This document shows positions 36,595 to 46,337 of a stretch of 64,000 bases of DNA, one piece after another. The position numbers were made by a program, and so were the translations under genes. The stretch is taken from NCBI RefSeq assembly GCF_033126985.1, contig NZ_AP024714.1, forward strand, positions 1,240,001-1,304,000, read 5' to 3'. Within the stretch, counting starts at the first letter, position 1. Each line of letters starts with the position of its first letter. The DNA is from Methylomarinovum caldicuralii. GTDB taxonomy: Bacteria; Pseudomonadota; Gammaproteobacteria; Methylococcales; Methylothermaceae. The notes under the pieces were generated by a model. That model did no database searches. It worked only from the letters and a program-made list of their open reading frames with translations, and was not told the DNA's origin.

Positions 36595-36945
36595 ATGCAA
36601 GCCACCAGGAGAACAGCGATGCGCCGGCTTTTACCCGTTTTGCTCCCGCTTCTGATCGGCGGTGCGGCCCGGGGCGCTGATGATGATGCCCCGCCGCCGC
36701 TGGAGCCGCTGCCGGAAGTGGAGGAGGATCAGGAACTGCAGCCGGAGGTGACGATCCGCCGCCGCGGCAAGAGTGTGATCGAGGAATACCGCATCGGCGG
36801 GCAGCTTTACATGATCAAGGTCATTCCGCCCATCGGTCCGCCCTATTATCTGGTGGATACCGATGCCGACGGCACTCTCGACACCCGCCGCAGCGATCTG
36901 GAGGAGGGGGCCCGGGTGCACCAGTGGCGCATCCTGGAATGGTAG
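36595..36945 (+). CDS. DUF2782 periplasmic protein
   Basis: A 116-residue protein. A signal peptide is likely (LLPVLLPLLIGGAARGA), then an acidic Pro/Glu-rich linker and the DUF2782 core (VTIRRRGKSVIEEYRIGGQLYMIKVIPPIGPPYYLVDTD). The family occurs in gammaproteobacteria and has no known function. ATG 36595 is used; ATG 36619 is an alternative. It is convergent with the YcgN-like gene, 4 bases away. Confidence 0.82.
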   Translation: MQATRRTAMRRLLPVLLPLLIGGAARGADDDAPPPLEPLPEVEEDQELQPEVTIRRRGKSVIEEYRIGGQLYMIKVIPPIGPPYYLVDTDADGTLDTRRSDLEEGARVHQWRILEW

Positions 36946-36949
36946 GATC

Positions 36950-37381
36950 TCAGCGCAGCCCTTCGACCACGTGGTCGTGAACGTCTTCCACCTCCGTCTC
37001 CGGAATCGCGAAGCTGCGGATGGAAATGCCGGCTTCGTGCACCGTTTCCGGGTCGCCGCTCACCAGGGGATGCCACCCGGGTAGGGGTTTGCCCTCCGCC
37101 AGCAGGCGGTAGGCACAGGTTTGCGGCAGCCAGTGCAGCGGCGGCAGCCCTTCCTTGAGATCGAGGCAGTCGGGCACCAGCTGGCGGCGGATGCGGTACT
37201 GGGTGCAGCGGCCGCCGGTCAGGTCGAACAGGGCGCAGACCACGTTGGTGAACAGGATTTCACCGGTGTCGATGTCCTCGATCTTGTGCAGGCAGCATCG
37301 GCCGCAGCGGTCGCACAGGCTTTCCCACTCCGCCTCGGTCATTTCCGCCAATGATTTGCGCTGCCAGAACGGTTCGGTCAT
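36950..37381 (-). CDS. YcgN-family (UPF0260) Cys-cluster protein
   Basis: A 143-residue protein: FWQRKSLAEMTEAEWESLCDRCGRCCLHK, then TGGRCTQYRIRRQLVPDC and LPQTCAYRLLAEG. The conserved Cys (CxxCGxCC, and single Cys further on) suggest binding of a metal, perhaps zinc or iron-sulfur, but the function of the family is unknown. ATG 37381 gives the usual UPF0260 start; the frame is open further upstream inside the rhomboid gene and is not used. The rhomboid gene lies 4 bases upstream. Confidence 0.88.
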   Translation of the reverse strand: MTEPFWQRKSLAEMTEAEWESLCDRCGRCCLHKIEDIDTGEILFTNVVCALFDLTGGRCTQYRIRRQLVPDCLDLKEGLPPLHWLPQTCAYRLLAEGKPLPGWHPLVSGDPETVHEAGISIRSFAIPETEVEDVHDHVVEGLR

Positions 37382-37385
37382 GCCG

Positions 37386-38141
37386 TCACCAGCGGTAGTC
37401 GCTGCGTTGCCGCGGGGTCTGGGCGATATGTTCGGCCAGATAGTCGGGCCGGTGCAGCGGGCCGGCCAGCAGCAGCCCGGCGAGGAAACCGCCGGCATGG
37501 GCCCAGAAGGCCACCCCGCCCGCTGCGGTGTCGGTCGCCAGGCCGGCGATGATCTGGATCAGGAACCAGTAGCCGAGCATGAAATAGGCCGGCACCGACA
37601 CGACGGCCAGATAGAAGCCCATCGGCACCAGGTTTTCCACCCGGGCGTTGGGGTAGAGGCGGGCGTAGGCGCCCATCACCCCGCCGATGGCGCCGGAGGC
37701 GCCCACCATCGGCACCGGGCTGGACGGATCGGCCAGCGCCTGGGCCGCGGCAGCCGCCAGACCGCACAGCAGGTAGAAGAGCAGGAAGCGGCCGGATCCC
37801 ATGGCGTCCTCGACGTTGTCGCCGAAGACCCACAGAAACCACATGTTGGAGATCAAGTGGAACCAGCTGCCGTGCATGAACATGGACATGAACACGCTCA
37901 GCCAGGGGGAACGGTTCTCCAGCATGCATTCCACCTCCGGTCCCAGCGGTACGCTGTCTCCGGGTTTGAGATGGCCGAACAGTTCGGCGGGAATCATGGC
38001 CCAGTCGCACAGGGCCTGCAGCACCATCAGCGGCTGGCCGAAACCTTCCAGCCCGGCCCAGACCAGCACGTTAAGGGCGATGATGGCCCAGGTGGCGATG
38101 GGGGTGCGGAGCGTCGGGTTTTCGTCGCGTAAGGGGAACAT
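37386..38141 (-). CDS. Rhomboid-family intramembrane serine protease
   Basis: A 251-residue polytopic protein with about six membrane helices. Motifs are FMHGSWFHLISNMWFLWVFG (oxyanion and Asn/His helix), the nucleophile in VGASGAIGGVMGAY and the catalytic His in FWAHAGGFLAGLLL. Such enzymes cleave transmembrane segments of other proteins; substrates are unknown here. It begins 25 bases after sucB and is followed closely by the YcgN-like gene, all on the minus strand. Confidence 0.9.
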   Translation of the reverse strand: MFPLRDENPTLRTPIATWAIIALNVLVWAGLEGFGQPLMVLQALCDWAMIPAELFGHLKPGDSVPLGPEVECMLENRSPWLSVFMSMFMHGSWFHLISNMWFLWVFGDNVEDAMGSGRFLLFYLLCGLAAAAAQALADPSSPVPMVGASGAIGGVMGAYARLYPNARVENLVPMGFYLAVVSVPAYFMLGYWFLIQIIAGLATDTAAGGVAFWAHAGGFLAGLLLAGPLHRPDYLAEHIAQTPRQRSDYRW

Positions 38142-38165
38142 GGATCGACCTCGTCGTTATTCTCG

Positions 38166-39353
38166 TCAAATGCCCAGGAACAGCCGCTCCGGCGCCTCCA
38201 GGATTTCCTTGACGGTGCGCAGGAACAGCACCGCTTCGCGGCCGTCGATGAGGCGGTGGTCGTAGGTCAGGGCCAGATACATCATCGGCCGGATCACCAC
38301 CTCGCCGTCCACCGCCACCGGCCGTTCCTTGATGGCGTGCATGCCGAGGATGGCGCTCTGGGGCGGGTTGAGCAACGGGGTGGAGAGCAGGGAACCGAAG
38401 ATGCCGCCGTTGGTAATGGTGAAGGTGCCGCCCTGCAGGTCCTCCAGCGCCAGGGAGCCCTCCCGGGCCTTGCGGGCGAATTCGTCGATCTGCTTTTCGA
38501 TGTCGGCGAAGCCCAGCCGGTCGGCATCGCGCAGGATAGGCACCACCAGACCGCGGTCGGTGGAGACGGCGATGCCGATGTCGAAATAGCCGTGATAGAC
38601 GATGTCCTCGCCGTCGATGCTGGCGTTGACGATGGGAAAGGCCTTCAGCGCCTCCACCGAGGCCTTGACGAAGAAGCTCATGAAGCCGAGCTTGACGCCG
38701 TGTTTCTTCTGGAACGCCTCGCCGTGGCGTTTGCGGATCTGCATGACCTTCAGGAGGTCCACCTCGTTGAAAGTGGTGAGCATCGCGGTGTTGCGCTGCA
38801 CCTCCAGCAGCCTTTGGGCGATACGGGCGCGGATCCGGGTCATGGGAACCCGTTGTTCGGAACGCTCGCCGGTGGGCGGCGCCGGTGCGGTAGCCTTGTG
38901 GCGTTCCAGATAGGCGAGCACGTCTTCCCGGGTCAGGCGGCCGCCTTTGCCGGTGGCGGGAATCTGGCCGGCGTCAAGGCCGTGTTCGGTCAGCAGGCGG
39001 CGCACCGAGGGGCTGAGCGCTGGCGGCTGTGCTTCCGCTTCCGGTTTGGCCGGCGTCAGCGGTGGCGGGACCTGGGGGGCGCCGGTGGGCGGTTTCTCAG
39101 TCGGGGCCTGCACGGCGACTTCACCGGGTTCGAGAACCGTCAGCACCTCGCCGCTGGTGACGGTGTCGCCTTGCGGATGCTTGATTTCCTTCAGGGTGCC
39201 GTCGGTGGGCGCGGGCACCTCCAAAACCACCTTGTCGGTTTCCAGGTCCACCAGCTTTTCGTCGCGGCGGACCGCCTCACCGGGTTTTTTGTGCCAGGCG
39301 GCGACGGTGGCATCGGTGACCGATTCCGGCAAAGGAGGAACGCGTATTTCCAT
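38166..39353 (-). CDS. sucB: 2-oxoglutarate dehydrogenase E2 (dihydrolipoyl succinyltransferase)
   Basis: A 395-residue E2: a lipoyl domain with the modified Lys in [17 protein letters not shown], a Pro/Ala linker, the E1/E3-binding domain ([19 protein letters not shown]) and a catalytic domain ending with the active-site [17 protein letters not shown]. It follows sucA with a one-base stop/start overlap (TGATG). The E3 gene (lpd) is not in this window. Many type I methanotrophs were once thought to lack this complex; here E1 and E2 are complete. Confidence 0.95.
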   Translation of the reverse strand: MEIRVPPLPESVTDATVAAWHKKPGEAVRRDEKLVDLETDKVVLEVPAPTDGTLKEIKHPQGDTVTSGEVLTVLEPGEVAVQAPTEKPPTGAPQVPPPLTPAKPEAEAQPPALSPSVRRLLTEHGLDAGQIPATGKGGRLTREDVLAYLERHKATAPAPPTGERSEQRVPMTRIRARIAQRLLEVQRNTAMLTTFNEVDLLKVMQIRKRHGEAFQKKHGVKLGFMSFFVKASVEALKAFPIVNASIDGEDIVYHGYFDIGIAVSTDRGLVVPILRDADRLGFADIEKQIDEFARKAREGSLALEDLQGGTFTITNGGIFGSLLSTPLLNPPQSAILGMHAIKERPVAVDGEVVIRPMMYLALTYDHRLIDGREAVLFLRTVKEILEAPERLFLGI

Positions 39354-42193
39354 CAGCCTGCTGCCCGTTTGAGTTCGTCGATTTGAGGATGCAACGCGGC
39401 CTCAATGATAGCGTGTTGCCGTTCCACGTGCATGGCGAAAGCGCCTTCGGCGGGGGCGGCCGCCGGCGGGCGGCCCACGTAGCGCAGTTCCACCCCGGAA
39501 GGCAGGGTTTCCAGGAAACGGTGGCGGATCTGGTACCAGGCGCCCTGGTTCTTGGGCTCCTCCTGGCACCACACCAGCTCGCGCAATTTGGGATAGCCTT
39601 CCAGGGCCTGTTGCAGGGCTTGGGCGGGGAAGGGGTAGAGCTGTTCCAGGCGGAGGATGGCGATGTGGTCGATTTGCGCCTGGCGCCGGGCTTCCAGCAG
39701 TTCGTAATAGATCTTGCCGCAGCACAGGATCACCCGCCGCACCCGGTCGCGGTCGATGGGATCGGTTTCGTCGATCACCAGCTGGAAACGCCCTTCGGCC
39801 AGTTCCTCCAGGGTGGAGACGGCAAGGCGGTGGCGCAATAGGCTCTTGGGGGTGAAGGTGATGAGCGGCTTGCGGTAAGGCCGCAGCATCTGCCGCCGCA
39901 GCAGGTGGAAGATCTGCGCCGGCGTGGTGGGGACGCAGGCCTGCATGTTGTCCTCGGCGCACAGTTGCAGGAAGCGCTCGAGACGGGCGGATGAATGCTC
40001 CGGCCCCTGGCCTTCGTAACCGTGGGGCAGGAACAGGGTCAGCCCCGACAGCCGCCCCCACTTGGCCTCGCCGGAGCTGATGAACTGGTCGATCACCACC
40101 TGGGCGACGTTGGCGAAGTCGCCGAACTGGGCCTCCCAGATCACCAGGGTTTCCGGATCGGCGGTGCTGTAGCCGTATTCGAATCCCAGCACTCCCTCTT
40201 CGGACAGCAGCGAGTCGTAGAGGTAGAAGCGGGTGTCGAAGCGGTAGGCGATCTTCTTCAGGGGGATGAAGGGTTCGCCGGTCTTGTAGTGATAGACGAT
40301 GCCATGGCGGTGGAAGAAAGTGCCGCGGCCTGAATCCTGCCCGGTCAGTCTTACCGCCTTGCCGTCCGCCAGCAGGGTGGCATAGGCCATGTTTTCTGCG
40401 TAGCCCCAGTCCACCGGCAGCTCGCCCTCGGTCATCCTGCGCCGGTCCTCCCAGATCTTGGCGACCCGGGGATGAAGCTCGAAACCTTCCGGCAGCTTGA
40501 GCCACTCGTAGGCCAGGTCCCGGAGTTTCTCCAGCGGGAAGCGGGAATCGTAGGGTGCGTCCCAGCGTTTGCCCACGTAGGGATGCCAGGCGACCCGGTT
40601 GCGGAAGGTGGTCTTGGGCAGGGGTCGGCGCAGCAGCGGCCCGCCCTGTTCCAGGGCCTGGGTGTATTCGCGCTCGAAGCGTTCGGGGGTGGCCGGATCG
40701 ATCACGCCTTCCTCGATCAGCCGGCGGGCGTAGAGGAAGGCGGCGCTGGGATGCTGGCGGATGTGGCGGTACATCACCGGCTGGGTCACCGCCGGCTCGT
40801 CGGCCTCGTTGTGGCCGTGGCGGCGGTAGCAGACCAGGTCGATGACCACGTCGCGGTTGAAGGTCATGCGGAATTCCAGTGCCAGGCGGATGACGTAGAT
40901 CACCGCCTCGGGATCGTCGCCGTTGACGTGGAAGACCGGCGCCTCGATCATCTTGGCCACGTCGGTGGGATAGGTGGTGGAGCGGGCGTCGAAGGGGTTG
41001 CTGATGGTGAAGCCGATCTGGTTGTCCACCACCACGTGGACGGTGCCGCCGGTGTGGAAGGCGCGGGTCTGGGCCATCTGCAGGGTCTCCATTACCACCC
41101 CCTGGGCGGCGAAGGCGGCGTCGCCGTGGATCAGCAGCGGCAGCACCCGGTTGGGGCCGGTCTTGCCGATGCGGTCCTGGCGCGCCCGGGCCGAACCTTC
41201 GGCGACCGGGTCGATGATCTCCAGATGGGAGGGGTTGAAAGCCAGGGCCAGATGCAAAGGACCGCCCGGGGTGGGAATGTCGGAGGAAAAGCCCAGGTGA
41301 TATTTGACGTCTCCGGTGGTCCCCTCGCTGGGTGTGGCCTTGCCCTCGAATTCCTGGAACAGCGATTCCGGCTGTTTGCCGAGGATGTTGACCAGCACAT
41401 TGAGGCGGCCGCGGTGGGCCATGCCCATGACCATCTCCTCGATCCCCTTCTCTCCGGCGCGTTGGATGAGCTCGTCCAGGAGGGGGATGAGGCTCTCCCC
41501 GCCTTCCAGGGAAAAGCGCTTCTGGCCCACGTAGCGGCGGTGAAGGTACTTCTCGATGCCCTCGGCGGCGATCAGCAGTTTCAGGACCCAGCGCTTCTCC
41601 TCCGGCGTCAGCCGCGGTCGGCATTCACTGGTCTCCAGCTGCCGCTGGACCCAGTGGCGCACGTCGCGGGAGAGGATGTGCATGGTTTCGCTGCCCACCT
41701 TGCCGCAGTAGATGCGTTTAAGCCTGGCGAGAATCTCGCGCAGGGTCATGCGGCCGGCACCGTGGATCAGGGAGGCGTCGAATTCCCGGTCCAGGTCGGC
41801 ATCGGTGAGGCCGTAGAAGCCCGGATCCAGTTCCGGCAGGTAGGGTTTGGGGCGCAGCGGCAGGGGATTGGTGTCAGCCACCAGGTGCCCCAGAAGGCGG
41901 TACTGGACGATGAGGCGGTTGACGGCGATCTGCTTGGCGCAGGCGGTTTCCTCGCCGGTTGCCGCCGCCGCTTTCGCTTCCCGGGCCAGGGCGGCGAAAC
42001 GCTGGCGCACCGGCCGGTGGGGGATGTCCGGATGATCGGGCAGCTGCCGCTGCAACTGGCGGAAACGCTCGCGCCAGTGAGGCGGGACGCTGTCGGGATC
42101 TTCCAGGAAACGCTCGTAGAGGGTCTCCAGATATTGGATGTTGCCCCCGTAGAAGGGGGAGGACTGGCGCCAGCGTTCGAAGGAGTCGCTCAT
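39353..42193 (-). CDS. sucA: 2-oxoglutarate dehydrogenase E1
   Basis: A 946-residue thiamine-diphosphate enzyme: [20 protein letters not shown] at the start, [50 protein letters not shown] and [19 protein letters not shown]. It decarboxylates 2-oxoglutarate in the TCA cycle. ATG 42193 gives the normal N-terminus; the frame is open 41 codons further but that part does not resemble SucA. It is transcribed with sucB and divergent from lptF. Confidence 0.95.
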   Translation of the reverse strand: MSDSFERWRQSSPFYGGNIQYLETLYERFLEDPDSVPPHWRERFRQLQRQLPDHPDIPHRPVRQRFAALAREAKAAAATGEETACAKQIAVNRLIVQYRLLGHLVADTNPLPLRPKPYLPELDPGFYGLTDADLDREFDASLIHGAGRMTLREILARLKRIYCGKVGSETMHILSRDVRHWVQRQLETSECRPRLTPEEKRWVLKLLIAAEGIEKYLHRRYVGQKRFSLEGGESLIPLLDELIQRAGEKGIEEMVMGMAHRGRLNVLVNILGKQPESLFQEFEGKATPSEGTTGDVKYHLGFSSDIPTPGGPLHLALAFNPSHLEIIDPVAEGSARARQDRIGKTGPNRVLPLLIHGDAAFAAQGVVMETLQMAQTRAFHTGGTVHVVVDNQIGFTISNPFDARSTTYPTDVAKMIEAPVFHVNGDDPEAVIYVIRLALEFRMTFNRDVVIDLVCYRRHGHNEADEPAVTQPVMYRHIRQHPSAAFLYARRLIEEGVIDPATPERFEREYTQALEQGGPLLRRPLPKTTFRNRVAWHPYVGKRWDAPYDSRFPLEKLRDLAYEWLKLPEGFELHPRVAKIWEDRRRMTEGELPVDWGYAENMAYATLLADGKAVRLTGQDSGRGTFFHRHGIVYHYKTGEPFIPLKKIAYRFDTRFYLYDSLLSEEGVLGFEYGYSTADPETLVIWEAQFGDFANVAQVVIDQFISSGEAKWGRLSGLTLFLPHGYEGQGPEHSSARLERFLQLCAEDNMQACVPTTPAQIFHLLRRQMLRPYRKPLITFTPKSLLRHRLAVSTLEELAEGRFQLVIDETDPIDRDRVRRVILCCGKIYYELLEARRQAQIDHIAILRLEQLYPFPAQALQQALEGYPKLRELVWCQEEPKNQGAWYQIRHRFLETLPSGVELRYVGRPPAAAPAEGAFAMHVERQHAIIEAALHPQIDELKRAAG

Positions 42194-42355
42194 AGGCCCT
42201 CGTCGGGGTTGCGGATGTTGATGGCGGGGGCAATTGGTACAATGGCTGAATGACCGGTTTTCGCGATCGCCGTTCCCTCCAAGCCTTGGAATGAAATTAT
42301 AGGGAGATTGAGGCAAGATGCGGACACTTTCTCACTTTCTGGGTGAAGCGCGCCG

Positions 42356-43480
42356 ATGATCTCCTGGCTGCGCTGGCCCTTGCTCGACCGCTACCTGGTT
42401 CTGGAAGTCCTGCGCCCCCTGCTGGCCACCGGCGGATTCTTCGTCCTGCTGTTCGGGGGCTACAGCAGTGCCCAGCTGCTCTCCGACGCAGTGGCCGGCA
42501 TCCTCCCCATGGACATCGTCTGGCAGCTGGTGGGCCTCAAGATCCTCATCGCCCTCGAGGTGCTGTTGCCCATCGCCCTCTATCTGTCGGTGGTGCTGGG
42601 GCTGGGCCGGCTCTACAACGATGCCGAGATGACGGCGATGTTCGCCTGCGGCTACAGCGAGCTGCGGGTGGCCTGGGCGGCCTTGCGTCTGGGGATGCTC
42701 GTCGCGCTGGGGGTGGCGCTGCTTTCCTGGTACGTGCGTCCCTGGGCCTACGCGCGCAGTTACGTGCTCCAGGACCGGGCCAAGGCCCAGTTCGACATCG
42801 ACAAGCTCGAGCCGGGCCGTTTCCACAGTAGCGAGAGTGGCCACTACGTGTTGTTTTCGGAAGGCATCGACCGCAGCCAGGCGCGTCTGGAGCGGGTGTT
42901 CTTCACCCGTCCCAGGGACAACGGCCGCCGCCAGACCATCCATGCCCGTTACCTGACCCAGGAAACCACCGCAGACCTGCGCACCGCGCTGGTCTTCCAC
43001 CAGGGGTACGCCTACGATCTGAATCCCGGCGGCCGTGACGATGTGGTGCTGCACTTTGAGACCTTCACCCTGGCGCTGGCAGGGGTGCCCAAACCGCTGG
43101 GTTACAAAGCCAAGGCCGCCAGCCTGAAGACGCTTTGGCGCCATGCCGGCGACGATCCCAAGAACCTGGCCGAACTCCAGTGGCGCCTGCTGCGGCCCGT
43201 CTCGGCCCTGCTGCTGGCGCTGCTGGCGGTCCCCCTGAGCCGCAGCGCGCCACGCCGCGGCCGCTTCGCCCGGACGATATTCGCCATCGTCCTGTTCGCG
43301 GTCTATTACAACCTGTCGGGAATCGCCAAGACCTGGGTCAAGGAAGGCCAGGTGGGGGCCATGCCCGGCCTGTGGTGGGTGGATGCGCTGTTGGCTGTCA
43401 TCGTCGTGATCTGGTACGCGCCCCTGCTGCGCGCCGCCTGGCGCGCACGGTCTTTCAGGGCGCGTTGGAGGGCGGCCTGA
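42356..43480 (+). CDS. lptF: LPS export ABC transporter permease LptF
   Basis: A 374-residue YjgP/YjgQ-family protein: three N-terminal membrane helices (starting FDRYL-like LLDRYLVLEVLRPLL), a periplasmic beta-jellyroll region (residues ~130-270) and three C-terminal helices, the second including TIFAIVLFAVYYNL. With LptG and the LptB ATPase it extracts LPS from the inner membrane. It shares one base with lptG (TGATG). lptB is not nearby. Confidence 0.92.
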   Translation: MISWLRWPLLDRYLVLEVLRPLLATGGFFVLLFGGYSSAQLLSDAVAGILPMDIVWQLVGLKILIALEVLLPIALYLSVVLGLGRLYNDAEMTAMFACGYSELRVAWAALRLGMLVALGVALLSWYVRPWAYARSYVLQDRAKAQFDIDKLEPGRFHSSESGHYVLFSEGIDRSQARLERVFFTRPRDNGRRQTIHARYLTQETTADLRTALVFHQGYAYDLNPGGRDDVVLHFETFTLALAGVPKPLGYKAKAASLKTLWRHAGDDPKNLAELQWRLLRPVSALLLALLAVPLSRSAPRRGRFARTIFAIVLFAVYYNLSGIAKTWVKEGQVGAMPGLWWVDALLAVIVVIWYAPLLRAAWRARSFRARWRAA

Positions 43481-44550
43481 TGGGCATCCTCGAGCGTTAT
43501 CTGGCCGGCCACTTTCTGCGTTTCTACCTGATCGTGATCCTGGTGCTGCTGGCCCTGTTCGGTTTCCTGGACTTGGTGGACGAGCTCAGCGAGGTGGGCG
43601 AGGGCAACTACCGCCTGCGGCACGCGTTGTGGTACGTGGCCGCCTCCTTTCCCACCAAGCTGCTGGAGTTCTCCGCCATCGCCACCCTGATGGGCGGCAG
43701 CCTGGCGCTGGCGGTGTTGGTGGGAAGCCGCGAGATTCTGGCCATGCGCGCGGCCGGGCTGTCGTTGGCGCAGCTGGCCTGGGGGTTGCTCAAGACCGTG
43801 TTGCTCCTGGCCGCCCTGCTGATGCTCGATGCCCAGTTCGTCGCCCCCAGGACATCCCAGTGGGGTTTCGTCATGCGCCAGCAGGCCCGGGCGGGGCAGG
43901 GAACCCTGCGGACCGAGTACGGTTTTTGGTCCCGGGACGGCCGGCGTTTCGTCAACGTCCACGCCATCCGCCACGGCCGCCTGCCTCAGGACGTGGACAT
44001 CTACGAATTCGATGCCCAGGGCCGGCTGTTGAGCTATCTCCATGCCCGTCAGGCCCAGGTGCTCGACGAGAGCACCTGGCGGCTGCAGCAGGTGACCGAG
44101 AAGCGCTGGCGGGGCGGCATTCTCCAGACCGAATTTTTGCCCCGGTTGCAATGGCGCGCGTTCCTGTCCCCGAGGCAGCTGGCGACCCTGGAGCTGCCGC
44201 CGGAGACCCTGGCGCTGGCCGATCTGTGGGGTTACGTCCAGTACCTCAAGGCCACCCGCCAGAAGGCGGAAGGCTACGAACTGCTGTTCTGGCAGCGCCT
44301 GCTGCTGCCCCTGAACATGGCGGTGATGGTGCTGTTCCTGGTGCCGGTGGCAGCGACCAATCCCCGCGGCGGTGGCTTCGGCTGGCAGGTGGTGGCGGCC
44401 ATCGTGATCGGGGTGCTGTATTTTCTCGCCACCCAGGTGATCGCCAACCTAGGGCTGCTGTGGAATCTGCCGCCGCTGCTCACGGCATTGGCGCCGACGG
44501 GGCTGATTTTGCTGCTGAGCCTGGGGTGGGTGCGTCAGCTGCGGCAGTGA
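43480..44550 (+). CDS. lptG: LPS export ABC transporter permease LptG
   Basis: A 356-residue partner of LptF with the same plan: MGILERYLAGHFLRFYLIVI, helices near residues 60-80 and 95-115 (ILAMRAAGLSLAQLAWGLL is the LptB coupling helix), a periplasmic domain, and C-terminal helices (LPLNMAVMVLFLVPVAATNPRG). Its last 16 bases overlap the 3' end of the convergent phosphoesterase gene. Confidence 0.92.
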   Translation: MGILERYLAGHFLRFYLIVILVLLALFGFLDLVDELSEVGEGNYRLRHALWYVAASFPTKLLEFSAIATLMGGSLALAVLVGSREILAMRAAGLSLAQLAWGLLKTVLLLAALLMLDAQFVAPRTSQWGFVMRQQARAGQGTLRTEYGFWSRDGRRFVNVHAIRHGRLPQDVDIYEFDAQGRLLSYLHARQAQVLDESTWRLQQVTEKRWRGGILQTEFLPRLQWRAFLSPRQLATLELPPETLALADLWGYVQYLKATRQKAEGYELLFWQRLLLPLNMAVMVLFLVPVAATNPRGGGFGWQVVAAIVIGVLYFLATQVIANLGLLWNLPPLLTALAPTGLILLLSLGWVRQLRQ

Positions 44551-45413
44551 AGCCGGAAGCCGCCCTCGTGACGGAAGGCCCGGCTTGCCGGGTCGAGCCC
44601 GCGGATGGACACCTCGATGCGCCAGCCGTCTGCGGCCGTTTCGATGTCGTAGAGATGATAACGGGCCCGGTAGCCGCGCCGGCGGCCGAGGGCGGACGCC
44701 GAGGGGACGCCGAGACAGGGGATGGGGCCGGCGGGCCCCTCGAGCCAGTGCAGCTGCCAGTGGTGGCTGTGGCCGTGCAGCACCAGTTCGCAGCCGTGGC
44801 GGCGCAGCACCGCCAGCAGCCGGTCGCGGTCGGTGAGGCGTTTGCGGGCCTTGACGGCTTCCGGGTGGGGCGGGTGATGGATGGCCACGATGCGGCAGCC
44901 TTGGGTTTCCGCCAGCAGGGTCTCGAGACGACGGCACTGGGCGGCCCCGAGCGCCCCGGTCGCCAGGAAGGGGGCGGTGGGCGGCGCCGAATCGAGGCCG
45001 ATCAGGTGGATTGTACCCAAGGCTCTGACATAGGGAAACCGCCCGCTTTGGCAATAGGGGGCCCAGCGGGCCAAAGTATCGGCTGCGTTTTCGGCGACGT
45101 AGCGGTCGTGATTGCCGGGGATGACGCTGACCTGCGCCGGCGGGCCGAGGGTCGCCAGCCACGCGGCCGCCTCCCGGCATTCGTGGGGCAGGGCGATCTG
45201 GGTCAGATCGCCGGTGACCACGGTATGGTCGGGGGCCTGCCGCCTCAGATCGGCCACCAGCGCGGCCAGCACCTCGGGGCGGTGTTCGCGGCGGCGGCGC
45301 AGGCGCCAGGACAGCCACCCCAGCAGGCGCTTGCTGCACAACTGCCGCAGGCGGGGACGGGGATCGGTGAGATGAGGATCGGAAAGATGGGCGAGACGGA
45401 AGCGACGGGACAT
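44535..45413 (-). CDS. Metallophosphoesterase (CpdA-like)
   Basis: A 292-residue calcineurin-like phosphoesterase: LAHLSDPHLTD (metal 1), VVTGDLTQ, VIPGNHDRY, AIHHPPHPE and LVLHGHSHHWQL. This is the complete metal-ligand set of the family. The order resembles CpdA-type 3',5'-cAMP phosphodiesterases, but UDP-diacylglucosamine or other phosphodiester substrates cannot be excluded, and its neighbours act on lipids and the envelope. It is divergent from the Tam41-like gene, with overlapping 5' regions. Confidence 0.85.
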   Translation of the reverse strand: MSRRFRLAHLSDPHLTDPRPRLRQLCSKRLLGWLSWRLRRRREHRPEVLAALVADLRRQAPDHTVVTGDLTQIALPHECREAAAWLATLGPPAQVSVIPGNHDRYVAENAADTLARWAPYCQSGRFPYVRALGTIHLIGLDSAPPTAPFLATGALGAAQCRRLETLLAETQGCRIVAIHHPPHPEAVKARKRLTDRDRLLAVLRRHGCELVLHGHSHHWQLHWLEGPAGPIPCLGVPSASALGRRRGYRARYHLYDIETAADGWRIEVSIRGLDPASRAFRHEGGFRLHCRS

Positions 45414-46337
45414 GAATTATCGGCCTGGATGCGGCAAGTGATCGAAACTCCGGTGCCCGGGGCGGTGCGGGCGCTGGCGGAGCGTTTGACGGCGCGTCAT
45501 CCGGGCACCGCAGCGGTGCTGATGTACGGTTCCTGCCTGCGCAGCGGCGATCCCTACGACGGCCTGGTGGATCTGTACGTGCTGGTGGACGATTATACCA
45601 GGACCTACGATCGCCGCTGGCTGGCCTGGGCCAACCGGCTGCTGCCGCCCAACGTCTTCTATGCCGAAATCCGCCACGAGGGCAGGACGGTGCGCAGCAA
45701 GTACGCCGTGCTCACCCTCGCCGACTTCCAAGGGGGCACCCTCGATTGGTTTCATTCCTATCTTTGGGGGCGCTTCTCCCAGCCCTGCCGTCTGGTCTGG
45801 CGCCGTGACGGGGCCGTAGCCGAGCGTATCGCCGCCTGTCTCGTCGCCGCCGCCGCCCGCTTCGTCAGTGAAACCGCGCCCCTGCTGCCCCCCTGTTTCG
45901 ACACCGCCACCCTGTGGCAGACCAGCCTGCGCTCCAGTTACGGGGCCGAGCTGCGGGCCGAAAAGGCGGCGGAGCGGGCCCGGCAGTTGTATCGGTGGGC
46001 GCAAGACTATTATCAGCGCCTGACCCCTTCCCTGCTGGCCGGGTTGCCCTATCGGCTGCGGCGCCGGCAGGCGCTCTGGTGTCTCGACATCCCCGCGCCG
46101 GTGAGGCGCTGGTATCGCTGGCGCTGGCGGCTGCGCAGCATTCAGGGCAAGGTGCTGTCACTGCTGCGGCTGGTCAAGGCCCTGTTCACCTTCCAGGGCG
46201 GGGTCGATTACATCCTCTGGAAGCTGACCCGCCACACCGGCCGCACCATCGAGGTTCCCGCGCGCGTCCGCCGCCACCCCTTGATTTACGGCTGGGGGCT
46301 GTTGTGGCGCCTGTACCGGGAAGGGGTGTTCCGTTAG
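45387..46337 (+). CDS. Tam41/Mmp37-like nucleotidyltransferase, possible CDP-diacylglycerol synthase
   Basis: A 316-residue protein. The nucleotidyltransferase motif is VLMYGSCLRSGDPYDGLVDL. It continues with NVFYAEIRHEG and KYAVLTLADFQGGTLDWFHS then YLWGRFSQP, which recall the Tam41 family of mitochondrial phosphatidate cytidylyltransferases (YGSG; KYGVVS...DL). The match is from memory. The middle and C-terminus are Arg-rich, and membrane attachment may be peripheral. Start uncertain: ATG 45372, 45387 or 45429. It is convergent (4-base overlap) with the sulfotransferase gene. Confidence 0.55.
   Translation: MGETEATGHELSAWMRQVIETPVPGAVRALAERLTARHPGTAAVLMYGSCLRSGDPYDGLVDLYVLVDDYTRTYDRRWLAWANRLLPPNVFYAEIRHEGRTVRSKYAVLTLADFQGGTLDWFHSYLWGRFSQPCRLVWRRDGAVAERIAACLVAAAARFVSETAPLLPPCFDTATLWQTSLRSSYGAELRAEKAAERARQLYRWAQDYYQRLTPSLLAGLPYRLRRRQALWCLDIPAPVRRWYRWRWRLRSIQGKVLSLLRLVKALFTFQGGVDYILWKLTRHTGRTIEVPARVRRHPLIYGWGLLWRLYREGVFR

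Noticed and set aside
40472-42253. 593-codon open frame antisense to sucA
   Set aside because: No domain; fully contained opposite a complete, well-conserved sucA.
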